In this document: positions 20,499 to 28,037 of the stretch, in pieces
Layout of the letters: each line of letters begins with the position of its first letter
Numbering within the stretch: the first letter of the stretch is position 1
NCBI GenBank assembly: GCA_002706095.1
Contig: PAJP01000023.1
Location: 62,001-126,000, forward strand
Direction of reading: 5' to 3'
Source: Methylophaga sp.
GTDB lineage: Bacteria > Pseudomonadota > Gammaproteobacteria > Nitrosococcales > Methylophagaceae
DNA length: 64,000 bases
Position numbers and translations under genes: made by a program
Notes under the pieces: model-generated
Database searches by the model: none
What the model saw: only the letters and a program-made list of their open reading frames with translations
What the model was told of the DNA's origin: nothing

Positions 20499-20880
20499 AA
20501 TCGAGTGCTACCGAATTAATACAATAACGAAGCCCTGTGGGTGCCGGACCATCGTCGAAGATATGACCTAAGTGTGCATCACAGTGTTGACAGCGTACTT
20601 CTGTCCGGTCCATGCCATGACTGTGATCGGCCAGATGGTTGACCACGCCATGAGATATCTGAGCAGAAAAACTTGGCCAGCCGCAACCAGAATCGAATTT
20701 ATTTTCAGACGAAAACAAGGCTTGTTTACAGCAGGTACATCTATAGACGCCTTGATCATCATGATCGACGTAGATGCCAGAGAATGCGGGTTCTGTGCCA
20801 GACTGACGCGTTACATAAAATTGATCTTCGCTCAGTTCTTCACGCCATTCAGCGTCAGATTTTATCAGTTTGTCAGGCAT
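20482..20880 (-). CDS. msrB: Peptide-methionine (R)-S-oxide reductase MsrB
   Basis: Repairs methionine-R-sulfoxide in proteins. The 132-residue product has the zinc pairs Cys48/Cys51 and Cys97/Cys100, the core CGWPSF, and the catalytic Cys120 in RYCINS. It has Cys and not Sec at the active site, and no signal peptide, so it should be cytoplasmic. The length is standard for a stand-alone MsrB. Confidence 0.96.
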   Translation of the reverse strand: MPDKLIKSDAEWREELSEDQFYVTRQSGTEPAFSGIYVDHDDQGVYRCTCCKQALFSSENKFDSGCGWPSFSAQISHGVVNHLADHSHGMDRTEVRCQHCDAHLGHIFDDGPAPTGLRYCINSVALDFDDQN

Positions 20881-20982
20881 TTTTTGTCAAAGTTGTACCT
20901 AGAAAAAATAACATTGTAGGCAAAACACGTAGAAAAATCAGCTCAAAGGGATTTTTTGAAAGCCATCGACGGGGAGTGACTG

Positions 20983-21014
20983 AAAAAAAAGTTGCCAGCC
21001 AAAAGACTGGCAAC
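20983..21014 (-). terminator. Strong intrinsic terminator of the candidate sRNA
   Basis: Perfect eight-base stem GTTGCCAG / CTGGCAAC (20991-20998 and 21007-21014), eight-base loop, then eight T on the minus strand. No protein gene on the minus strand ends just upstream of it, so it needs an RNA-only transcript to explain it. Confidence 0.85.
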
Positions 21015-21089
21015 AAACTCGGATTTCAGATTTAAGAGAGAGGGAGTAGGTCGGCCTTTGTTGTCACAAATTCCTATCAACTCCATCGG
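20983..21089 (-). ncRNA. Candidate Fur-regulated small RNA
   Basis: On the minus strand a promoter (TTGCTA, 17-base spacer, TATCAT) overlapped by a perfect Fur operator at 21097-21111 leads, about 105 nt later, to an intrinsic terminator: stem GTTGCCAG / CTGGCAAC with eight T. Between them is a pyrimidine-rich run (ACTCCCTCTCTCTT) suited to pairing with ribosome sites. The only frame (ATG at 21086) has no ribosome site and runs through the terminator. The size and layout match RyhB/PrrF-type iron-stress sRNAs, but no sequence homology is claimed. The 5' end is estimated from the -10. Confidence 0.55.
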
Positions 21090-21095
21090 TTAATA

Positions 21096-21124
21096 ATGAT
21101 AATGATTATCATTTAAATTAGCAA
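21096..21124 (-). promoter_or_regulatory. Promoter with perfect Fur box
   Basis: Minus-strand -35 TTGCTA (21124-21119) and -10 TATCAT (21101-21096) with 17 bases between. The 7-1-7 Fur inverted repeat TGATAATGATTATCA fills 21097-21111 with no mismatch, covering the downstream spacer and most of the -10, the classic position for iron-dependent repression. Confidence 0.75.
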
Positions 21125-21271
21125 GTAGTTTTTTGAAATTAATTGGAGGTTTAGTATTTTTCTATTTAAGTCAGTTGCTTAACTCATAGAAAAAGATCAT
21201 GTTTTTTGTTTAGGCAGCGTTGTTAGACTAAACATCAGCGTCATTTCTCTGCTCCGTGTGTTCATGAGTCC

Positions 21272-21296
21272 TTTACATGCTTTTACATAGGTTTAC
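21272..21296. promoter_or_regulatory. Triple CpxR-type box (TTTAC repeats)
   Basis: Three TTTAC units at 21272-21276, 21282-21286 and 21292-21296, each separated by five bases. On the other strand this reads GTAAA-N5-GTAAA-N5-GTAAA, the direct repeat bound by CpxR in enterobacteria. It lies about 105 bases ahead of the 157-residue gene, whose neighbour is a CpxA/CpxR-like pair that has the same motif in its own divergent promoter. Confidence 0.6.
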
Positions 21297-21350
21297 TTTT
21301 TCCTGTCTATTATCAATAAGTTAATAGAAATATAGTGTGAGATAACTAAG

Positions 21351-21375
21351 TGACATAGCTTTAAAGCTATCGTCA
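21351..21375 (+). promoter_or_regulatory. Palindrome/hairpin upstream of the 157-residue gene
   Basis: A perfect 16-base palindrome ATAGCTTTAAAGCTAT (21355-21370), extended by TGAC / GTCA with a one-base bulge. It ends just before the ribosome site (AAGGATAAGGG) of the gene starting at 21402. It could be an mRNA hairpin that limits translation or a dyad operator. Confidence 0.45.
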
Positions 21376-21401
21376 TCCTTAAAAAGGATAAGGGTAAAGT
21401 T

Positions 21402-21875
21402 ATGGCTATAAACGGTCTATCTAATAATCTGCATTATCAATATTCAAGGTCATCGAATATAACTGAGAAGGCCAATGCTATTTATGCAAAGTTGAATGAA
21501 GAAGAGCAGAGCTTTCTTGATAAAGACACGATAGAAAAAGCGCTTCAGCAGATAGCGGAAAGTCGAGCCAATACCAATAAATCTTCTTTTTCATTGCAAA
21601 ATGATGCTAACGAAATAATAGATGGCCAAGGCGTAATTCCTAATAAGCAATATGAACTCGCTAATGAGCTAGCTATACGAATACAGGCGAATGATGGCAA
21701 GCCAGAAAAACGGCCTCAAGCATACAATCTTCGTGTTGATGATGTCGGTGTGTTGGTGAGTGATGTCGATACAATTAATCAGAAACCCAAAGCGACGAGT
21801 TCAGCTCAAATAAACGATAAAGAAGCGTTAAGCCTTGAAACTAATGTTAAACGCCATGTTTCTTTAACCGCCTAA
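21402..21875 (+). CDS. Hypothetical protein, possible CpxR-like regulon member
   Basis: A 157-residue hydrophilic protein I do not recognise. There is no signal peptide, membrane segment or Cys. The first half is predicted helical (ITEKANAIYAKLNEEEQSF and TIEKALQQIAESRANTN), and the second half is polar with several short strands. It has a good ribosome site and a long leader that holds three TTTAC repeats and a strong hairpin. It converges on the sensor kinase gene with a five-base gap. The regulatory link to the neighbouring two-component system is inferred from the repeats. Confidence 0.7.
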   Translation: MAINGLSNNLHYQYSRSSNITEKANAIYAKLNEEEQSFLDKDTIEKALQQIAESRANTNKSSFSLQNDANEIIDGQGVIPNKQYELANELAIRIQANDGKPEKRPQAYNLRVDDVGVLVSDVDTINQKPKATSSAQINDKEALSLETNVKRHVSLTA

Positions 21876-21880
21876 ACGGA

Positions 21881-23332
21881 TTATTTTTTATAGGGTAATT
21901 CGACCTCAACTCGAAGACCACCTTCCTGCCTGTTAGCTGCTTTAATTTCACCATGATGTGCACTCACCGCTCGATACGCGATAGCCAAACCTAAACCTAT
22001 ACTGTCATTTCTATGTGTGAGCTGTCCCCGGAAGAAGGGTTTGAATATGGATTCAATATCGGCTTCTGCAACACCAGGACCGTTGTCTTCGATCACAATA
22101 CATAAACGTTGCTTTATGCTGTCCGTTGTTACCCGCAGAGTGATCTCTGCATTTTCAGGAGAGAACTTAATAGCATTTCTCAGAATATTTTCGATAGCTC
22201 TGTGTATCAATTCACTTCTTACAGTAATAAAAATATCTTCAGCAATCGTGTAATGGATTGTTATCTGTTTACTACTGGCTTCAAAACGGGCATCACTGAT
22301 AATTTCATCCAGCAGATCATTCAAGCTAATCTCCACATGAACATTATCCGTCACGCCAGTCTCCAGACGGGATAAGACGAGTAATTCACCGACCAGATCG
22401 CTCATGCGTTGTGATTCCCGCTCTATACGATTCAATATTTCTGGCGTTTTCTCTGGTTGTTGTTCAGCAATACCAATGGCCGCTTGCATTCTCGCCAGTG
22501 GTGAACGAAGTTCATGTGAGACATCGTGTAAAAGGCGTTGTTGTGCTGACATTAGATGACTAATCTTTCCGGCCATATCATCAAAATTCTGGCCCAGTTC
22601 CACCAACTCATCTCGTCGATGCCCCATTTTGTTCCCTATACGGGTGTTAAGTTGGCCCTCTGCTAACTTTGAGAAAGACTGTCTCAGTAATCCGATGGGC
22701 TTGGTAAAGTACCAGGCCAGCAACGCGCTAAAAAAAATCGCTGCAATCAAACCAGAGCCAATCAATAAAACGAGTGGATAGGGCACGGTTTCAGAGGGGG
22801 GAGGGGGAATGCGCCTGGTTTCAAAGGGTGGTGTTGGAAAAGGTTCATTGAGCATGGGAGCTGGCCCAAACTCACGTCGCTCATGCGGTGGCCCGATAAA
22901 GAGTGTTTCTGATACCCCGCGTTTTATTGGCGAGAAAAAGAGTAATGCATTATTTTCTTTATCAGAAACGTAGCGGATGGCGAGGGGGAACTCCCCCTGC
23001 AGAAATAATGCTCGCGCGTAGCCCACAACTTTGGGATCAATAGAGCGACCCAGTACGTCATTCCCCTTATCATCGATGGCATAGACGTCTGGAAATGGTG
23101 CATGATGCGCTTTTTCCAAGAAAGTAATTAATGCAGTCTTACCACCATAGCTGAAAATTTCGGCGGCGACTGAGACAAAAGCATGCGCATCAACATCGAT
23201 TTCCGGATCGGTTTTATTGGCTTGTTCTTGTATGGATTTATGATGTAACCAAACGACCGTTCCCACGCTGAGTCCGGCTAATAATAATGCCAGCCAGAAC
23301 ACAGTAAAGAATTTCCAGAATAACTTACTCAT
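21881..23332 (-). CDS. CpxA-like sensor histidine kinase
   Basis: A 483-residue inner-membrane kinase: membrane segment about 8-30, a periplasmic sensor of roughly 170 residues with a Pro-rich stretch before the second membrane segment (PYPLVLLIGSGLIAAIFFSALLAWYF), HAMP (TKPIGLLRQSFSKLAEGQL), HisKA with the phospho-acceptor in DVSHELRSPLARM, and HATPase_c motifs (NILRNAIKFS, EDNGPGV, GLGLAI). The layout and partner match CpxA/envelope-stress kinases. It lies eight bases after the response regulator gene on the same strand. Confidence 0.87.
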   Translation of the reverse strand: MSKLFWKFFTVFWLALLLAGLSVGTVVWLHHKSIQEQANKTDPEIDVDAHAFVSVAAEIFSYGGKTALITFLEKAHHAPFPDVYAIDDKGNDVLGRSIDPKVVGYARALFLQGEFPLAIRYVSDKENNALLFFSPIKRGVSETLFIGPPHERREFGPAPMLNEPFPTPPFETRRIPPPPSETVPYPLVLLIGSGLIAAIFFSALLAWYFTKPIGLLRQSFSKLAEGQLNTRIGNKMGHRRDELVELGQNFDDMAGKISHLMSAQQRLLHDVSHELRSPLARMQAAIGIAEQQPEKTPEILNRIERESQRMSDLVGELLVLSRLETGVTDNVHVEISLNDLLDEIISDARFEASSKQITIHYTIAEDIFITVRSELIHRAIENILRNAIKFSPENAEITLRVTTDSIKQRLCIVIEDNGPGVAEADIESIFKPFFRGQLTHRNDSIGLGLAIAYRAVSAHHGEIKAANRQEGGLRVEVELPYKK

Positions 23333-23340
23333 CCTAATGA

Positions 23341-24033
23341 TTATTCCCGAATGAATTGATAACCTTTGCCTCTTATTGTCTGAATATAGGACTGTCCGTC
23401 TTGCTGATTGCCCAGTTTCTGACGAATGCTGCTCATATGCACATCAATACTGCGGTCAAACCGCACCAATGGCCGACCCAGTGCGCGTTGAGATAGTTCA
23501 TCTTTGCTGACAACTTGACCGGCTTTACGCACCAATGCTTCGAGTAGGTTAAATTCAGTACTGGTCAACTCCAGTGGCTTTTCAAACCACAAGGCCTGTC
23601 GTTTTTGAGCACTCAGTTGAAGAGGACCTATTTGAATATCCTGTGACTGCATATCCACCATAACAGCATCCATTCGCCGAAGAATCGCACGAATACGAGC
23701 AACGAGCTCTCTTGGTGTGCAGGGTTTGGGCACATAATCATCAGCACCAGACTCCAGGCCTATAATACGATCAATATCATCACCCTTCGCGGTGAACATC
23801 AGTACCGGAATCAGACTTTTCTGGCGAATTTGTAGCAGGATTTCTGTGCCTGAAATATCTGGCAACATCATATCCAGAATAATCAAGTCAAACGAGCCAC
23901 TGAGCGCCATTTCCAAACCAACTTTACCGGTTAAGCTACTTTTCACCTGAAACTGTTCTTGCTCCAGATACTCCTCAAATAATTCAACCAATTCAGCATC
24001 ATCGTCAATGATGAGTACATTCGCCACAGTCAA
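23341..24033 (-). CDS. CpxR-like OmpR-family response regulator
   Basis: A 230-residue regulator: receiver domain with the acidic pocket (IIDDDAELVE), phospho-acceptor Asp in LIILDMMLPD and Lys in MFTAKGDD, then a winged-helix DNA-binding domain (LTSTEFNLLEALVRKAGQVVS, RSIDVHMSSIRQKLG). It is the partner of the adjacent kinase and diverges from a Spy/CpxP-like gene. TTTAC-N5-TTTAC at 24102-24116, the reverse of a CpxR box, lies in the shared promoter region, so autoregulation is likely. Confidence 0.88.
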   Translation of the reverse strand: MTVANVLIIDDDAELVELFEEYLEQEQFQVKSSLTGKVGLEMALSGSFDLIILDMMLPDISGTEILLQIRQKSLIPVLMFTAKGDDIDRIIGLESGADDYVPKPCTPRELVARIRAILRRMDAVMVDMQSQDIQIGPLQLSAQKRQALWFEKPLELTSTEFNLLEALVRKAGQVVSKDELSQRALGRPLVRFDRSIDVHMSSIRQKLGNQQDGQSYIQTIRGKGYQFIRE

Positions 24034-24101
24034 CTCCTTATTCTGTTGATGCTGCCATCATAGAGTGTACTGAATGATGGCTCCAGCTTTAGCAAGCAAT
24101 C

Positions 24102-24116
24102 TTTACTTGTTTTTAC
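24102..24116. promoter_or_regulatory. CpxR-type box in divergent promoter
   Basis: TTTAC (24102-24106), five bases, TTTAC (24112-24116); complement GTAAA-N5-GTAAA. It lies between the response regulator (68 bases from its start) and the Spy/CpxP-like gene (85 bases from its start), so it could control both. Confidence 0.6.
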
Positions 24117-24200
24117 CTTTCTCTAACCCTCGTTAACATGCTGATGCGTGATACTGGCTCTCAAGTTCAAAGTGATTGGCCTGAAAGTAGGTTAAAGACA

Positions 24201-24668
24201 ATGATAAAGAAAATAATTTTACTGATGATTATTCTGCCTGTTGTTGCCATCGCTAATCCTATGAATGGTGAGGCCAATCACATAAAACATCATGAAGTGC
24301 CGTTGATGCACCCAAACATGCAACACAAACCAAAGCCTGATGATGTGGGGTTTTTCTTACACGATCTCAATTTAACTCCGGCTCAAAATTCAAAAATTTT
24401 AATGTTGCTGGAAAAAGAGCGCGACTTAATGGAGGAGGATCGAGAGAAGGCACGACAAGTCAGACGCCGCATTCAAGAAATGGCATTGTCTGATGATTTT
24501 GATAAGCACAGGCTGGAAAAATTAATTGATCAATCCTTGGTCATTCACAAACGTTATAAGTTAACAAAGGCTCAGTTTTCTCATGAGCTATTTGAAGTGC
24601 TTACCGAGCAACAACGCCAAGCATTAAAACTTAAGATGCTGAGTTTTAATGCACCATTTCCCGGCTAG
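24201..24668 (+). CDS. Spy/CpxP-like periplasmic protein
   Basis: A 155-residue exported helical protein. The frame opens at 24138, but the ATG at 24201 gives a clean signal peptide (MIKKIILLMIILPVVAIA, cleavage near residue 18) and is preferred. Two LTxxQ-type motifs of the CpxP/Spy family are seen: LNLTPAQNSKI and VLTEQQRQAL, separated by a charged helix rich in Glu and Arg. Family members are ATP-independent chaperones or negative regulators of the Cpx kinase. The position divergent to the two-component genes with a shared CpxR-type box supports that role. Confidence 0.8.
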   Translation: MIKKIILLMIILPVVAIANPMNGEANHIKHHEVPLMHPNMQHKPKPDDVGFFLHDLNLTPAQNSKILMLLEKERDLMEEDREKARQVRRRIQEMALSDDFDKHRLEKLIDQSLVIHKRYKLTKAQFSHELFEVLTEQQRQALKLKMLSFNAPFPG

Positions 24669-24680
24669 AGAATATGCACG

Positions 24681-24727
24681 GCTCTCCCTGACCAATCCTC
24701 TCTCCCGTCCCAAGTGATAGGGAGAGC
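24681..24727. terminator. Long inverted repeat between convergent genes
   Basis: GCTCTCCCT (24681-24689) and AGGGAGAGC (24719-24727) are perfectly complementary with a 29-base loop. It falls between the Spy-like gene and the convergent lipoprotein gene. No good T run follows, so the terminator role is tentative. Confidence 0.4.
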
Positions 24728-24735
24728 TGCTGCAT

Positions 24736-25254
24736 TTATTTCAGTTTTGATAATTGGGTGAGGGCGTACCCTTGATGATAGCCTTTTGACCGCATATTAA
24801 AATAGTACTGACAATACGCTGAGAAATTATGAGGCGTGCCTTCGGTTGGCAAGTGGGTAAACATATCTATCAGGCTAACAGCGCTCTCTTCAATACCTAT
24901 TTCTAACAACATGTCTTCCAACTGTACCGCTCTGTTGGCAATCATGCGTGGACTTTCACGGAAGTGTTGTGAGGCGTGCTTCAAAATTTCAACCCGATGG
25001 TCACGATCTGTCACTTCACCTCTCAATGCGGCGGCACTGCGTAAAATCAGCCAGTCTTGAGGTGTCAGATCATCGTAGGCTTCCAGCCATTGGGGTATAT
25101 CCTCTTTTTCTAGTGGTGATGGCACTGTCGTATCAGAAGCACTCAGGTCATAGTCTTCTTCATTGTTGTCACAGGCGCTTAGGAGCCCAATCATAAAAAG
25201 ACTGATGAGGATGTGTAAATGTGTTCTCACGAAGGTGACACCTGTAATAAACAA
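24736..25254 (-). CDS. Hypothetical lipoprotein
   Basis: A 172-residue protein with a lipoprotein signal: hydrophobic stretch LHILISLFMIGLLSAC, where LSAC is the lipobox and Cys28 the lipidated residue, followed by an acidic linker (DNNEEDYDLSASD). The mature part is about 145 residues, mostly helical, with no recognised domain. Asp at +2 after the Cys would favour inner-membrane retention under the E. coli sorting rule. Its ribosome site is weak and a later start is possible. No function can be given. Confidence 0.72.
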   Translation of the reverse strand: MFITGVTFVRTHLHILISLFMIGLLSACDNNEEDYDLSASDTTVPSPLEKEDIPQWLEAYDDLTPQDWLILRSAAALRGEVTDRDHRVEILKHASQHFRESPRMIANRAVQLEDMLLEIGIEESAVSLIDMFTHLPTEGTPHNFSAYCQYYFNMRSKGYHQGYALTQLSKLK

Positions 25255-25409
25255 TACACATAGGCTAGCATCAGGGAGATGATGACCCTATCGGATATTC
25301 TCCTGTTTTATTTAAGGAAAAACTTCTTGTATCGCATTTATCCTGTGAAAGCTGTTTTACAGTCAATAACATTCGGTATCATACCTTGAGTTTTTTGTAA
25401 GGAATAAAC

Positions 25410-26096
25410 ATGGTTCTGGAACATGCGCCCAGCTGGCAGACCGTTTTGGCGTCAGAATTTGAAGCACCTTATATGCAAAATCTGAAGACGTTTTTACGTC
25501 AGCAAAAAGATCAGCATAAAAAAATCTATCCTCATTCCGCTGATTGGTTTCATGCTTTAGAAACCACCCCACTTGATGAGGTAAAGGTCGTCATTCTCGG
25601 ACAGGATCCTTACCATCAGCCAGGTCAGGCTCATGGCTTATGCTTTTCGGTCAAACCCGGTGTCAAAGTGCCGCCATCACTGGTGAATATTTATAAAGAG
25701 CTAGAGGCCGATCTCGGTGTGATGCCTGTCAAACATGGCTATCTGGAGTCGTGGGCGAAGCAGGGCGTCTTGTTACTCAATGCGGTATTAACCGTCGAAG
25801 ATTCAAATGCCAATGCCCATCAAGGTAAAGGCTGGGAACAGTTCACTGATAAAGTCATCGAAACCATAAATGCACGACGTGAAAATGTCGTGTTTATGTT
25901 GTGGGGTAGCTACGCCCAGAAAAAAGGTAGCGTGATTGACCCGCAGAAACATCTGGTTTTAAAAGCACCTCACCCGTCGCCATTATCTGCGCATCGCGGC
26001 TTTCTTGGCTGTCGTCATTTCAGTCAGGCGAATGACTATCTGACACAACATGGGCTATCACCCATAAACTGGCAGTTACCCGAGACCGCATCGTAA
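25410..26096 (+). CDS. ung: Uracil-DNA glycosylase
   Basis: Removes uracil from DNA in base-excision repair. The 228-residue product has the family-1 active site [18 protein letters not shown], with the water-activating Asp66, and the second motif [11 protein letters not shown] with the catalytic His. The length matches E. coli Ung (229). Its ribosome site is TAAGGAA. It stands alone, with an ABC-F gene beginning 43 bases further on. Confidence 0.97.
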   Translation: MVLEHAPSWQTVLASEFEAPYMQNLKTFLRQQKDQHKKIYPHSADWFHALETTPLDEVKVVILGQDPYHQPGQAHGLCFSVKPGVKVPPSLVNIYKELEADLGVMPVKHGYLESWAKQGVLLLNAVLTVEDSNANAHQGKGWEQFTDKVIETINARRENVVFMLWGSYAQKKGSVIDPQKHLVLKAPHPSPLSAHRGFLGCRHFSQANDYLTQHGLSPINWQLPETAS

Positions 26097-26139
26097 GAAA
26101 TTCTGCTAGACAGGCCCGGGCCTTGATACAATTCGTGCC

Positions 26140-28035
26140 ATGATAAAGTTCAATCAAGTCTCTCTTCGTCGCGGCACGCAATTACTGTTTGAATCAGCCA
26201 ATCTTATTGTTCACCCCGGACAGCGGGTTGGTCTGACTGGTGCAAACGGTACCGGTAAATCCAGTTTGTTTGCGATGTTACGTCAACAACTTCATGCCGA
26301 TACCGGTGAGGTGTCGATTCCTGATGTCTGGACCATCGCTCATGTGGCCCAGGAAACACCGGCGGTGGACACTTCTGCACTGGATTATGTACTGGAAGGT
26401 GATGCGGAGTTAACTGAATTGAACCAACAACTGGCTGGAGCAGAAGCCAATCATGATGGTCACCTAGTCAGCGTGTTACACGATAAATTGGCCGCGATTG
26501 ATGCCTACACAGCAAATAGCCGTGCAGGCAAACTGTTACATGGCTTGGGTTTTACGGCTGAGCAAGAGAGCTGGCCTGTTACCGCTTTCTCAGGTGGCTG
26601 GCGAATGCGACTCAATCTGGCACAAGCATTAATGTGCCGTTCTGATTTATTACTCCTGGACGAGCCAACTAACCATCTGGATTTAGAGGCCGTTTATTGG
26701 CTGGAAGAATGGTTGCGAGCATACCCTGGTACGTTAATCGTGATTTCGCATGACCGCGATTTTTTGGATCGGGTCGTCACACATATCGCGCACATTGAAC
26801 AACAGCGTGTAAAACTATACACCGGTAGCTACTCAGACTTTGAACTGGCTCGAGCTGAACATCTAGCAAATCAACAAGCAGCCCATCAAAAGCAACAGCG
26901 TGAAATTGCCCATATGCGCAGTTTTGTGACGCGCTTTAAGGCCAAAGCAACAAAAGCTCGACAAGCCCAGAGCCGTATTAAAGCGCTGGAGCGAATGGAA
27001 TTAATCGCACCAGCCCATGTGGATTCACCGTTTCATTTTGAATTTTTCCCGCCAAGTCGTCTGGCCACACCTTTGTTGGATTTAGATAAAGCGTCGGTGG
27101 GGTATGATGAAAATAAGCCTCTGATCAGCAATATCAAAATGCGGTTGGCACCGGGAGAACGAATCGGGCTGTTAGGGCCGAATGGGGCGGGTAAGTCGAC
27201 ATTGATTAAGCTCATTGCCGGCGTGTTAGAGCCTCTGAGCGGTAAACGTAAAGAAGGCAAAGAGATTCGCATTGGTTATTTTGCTCAGCATCAGCTGGAA
27301 CAGCTAAGACCAGATGACAGTCCTTTAAAGCACATCCAACGTTTGAATAAATTGGCTTCAGAACAAGAGTGCCGAAATTTTCTCGGTGGTTTTGGTTTCC
27401 ACGGTGACAAAGCATTAGAGCCGGTTGCGCCATTTTCTGGTGGTGAAAAAGCCAGATTGGTGCTCGCTATTCTGGTCTATCAGAAACCGGCCGTATTGTT
27501 ACTGGATGAACCAACCAATCACCTTGATCTGGAAATGCGTTTAGCTTTGACTGTAGCCTTGCAGGATTTTGAAGGCGCACTCGTCGTTGTCTCGCATGAC
27601 AGACATTTACTGCGCACGGTCACCGATGATTTATGGCTGGTGTCGAATGGGCAGGCGACCGTATTTGATGGCGATTTGGATGATTATCGTCAGTGGTTAT
27701 TAAATAAAGATAAACCGGAAAAAACAGCCGAGTCGTCTACTGCGATTAATAATAAAAAACAGGACAGACAACTCGCCGCTCAGCAACGGCAGAAGCTGCA
27801 ACCGCTTCGTAACACGGTGAAAAAAGCCGAGCAGAAGATGGAGAAGCTCAATGAAGCGTTATCCACACTAGAAATGCAACTTGCCGACACAGCACTTTAT
27901 ACCGATGCTAACAAGGATAAGTTAAAAGGCTTATTACAACAGCAGGCGGATCTTAAAACACAGCTGGAAGAAACTGAAATGCAATGGTTTGATGCCAGCG
28001 AACAATTAGAAGCAGCACAAGCTGCTGAGGAATAA
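26140..28035 (+). CDS. yheS: ABC-F family ATPase YheS
   Basis: A 631-residue tandem ABC ATPase without membrane domains. Walker A motifs are GANGTGKSS and GPNGAGKST. Walker B regions read [11 protein letters not shown] twice, and signature loops are FSGGWRMR and FSGGEKAR. After the second domain comes a Lys/Glu/Gln-rich C-terminal coiled coil of about 90 residues. ABC-F proteins act at the ribosomal E site. The length and the GGW signature fit YheS. It is followed two bases later by a second ABC-F gene, uup. Confidence 0.9.
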   Translation: MIKFNQVSLRRGTQLLFESANLIVHPGQRVGLTGANGTGKSSLFAMLRQQLHADTGEVSIPDVWTIAHVAQETPAVDTSALDYVLEGDAELTELNQQLAGAEANHDGHLVSVLHDKLAAIDAYTANSRAGKLLHGLGFTAEQESWPVTAFSGGWRMRLNLAQALMCRSDLLLLDEPTNHLDLEAVYWLEEWLRAYPGTLIVISHDRDFLDRVVTHIAHIEQQRVKLYTGSYSDFELARAEHLANQQAAHQKQQREIAHMRSFVTRFKAKATKARQAQSRIKALERMELIAPAHVDSPFHFEFFPPSRLATPLLDLDKASVGYDENKPLISNIKMRLAPGERIGLLGPNGAGKSTLIKLIAGVLEPLSGKRKEGKEIRIGYFAQHQLEQLRPDDSPLKHIQRLNKLASEQECRNFLGGFGFHGDKALEPVAPFSGGEKARLVLAILVYQKPAVLLLDEPTNHLDLEMRLALTVALQDFEGALVVVSHDRHLLRTVTDDLWLVSNGQATVFDGDLDDYRQWLLNKDKPEKTAESSTAINNKKQDRQLAAQQRQKLQPLRNTVKKAEQKMEKLNEALSTLEMQLADTALYTDANKDKLKGLLQQQADLKTQLEETEMQWFDASEQLEAAQAAEE

Positions 28036-28037
28036 CT

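Noticed and set aside
20572-21035. Plus-strand frames opposite msrB extending past its start
   Set aside because: They are shadows of the msrB frame, with unlikely amino-acid composition and no ribosome site; msrB has all family motifs.
20983-21086. Open minus-strand frame starting ATG at 21086 within the candidate sRNA
   Set aside because: No ribosome site, start within a few bases of the predicted transcript start, and the frame runs through the terminator hairpin and T run, so it would not be translated as a whole.
21272-21296. Direct repeats considered as a CRISPR or satellite repeat
   Set aside because: Only a five-base unit in three copies; too short for CRISPR, and the spacing fits a transcription-factor site.
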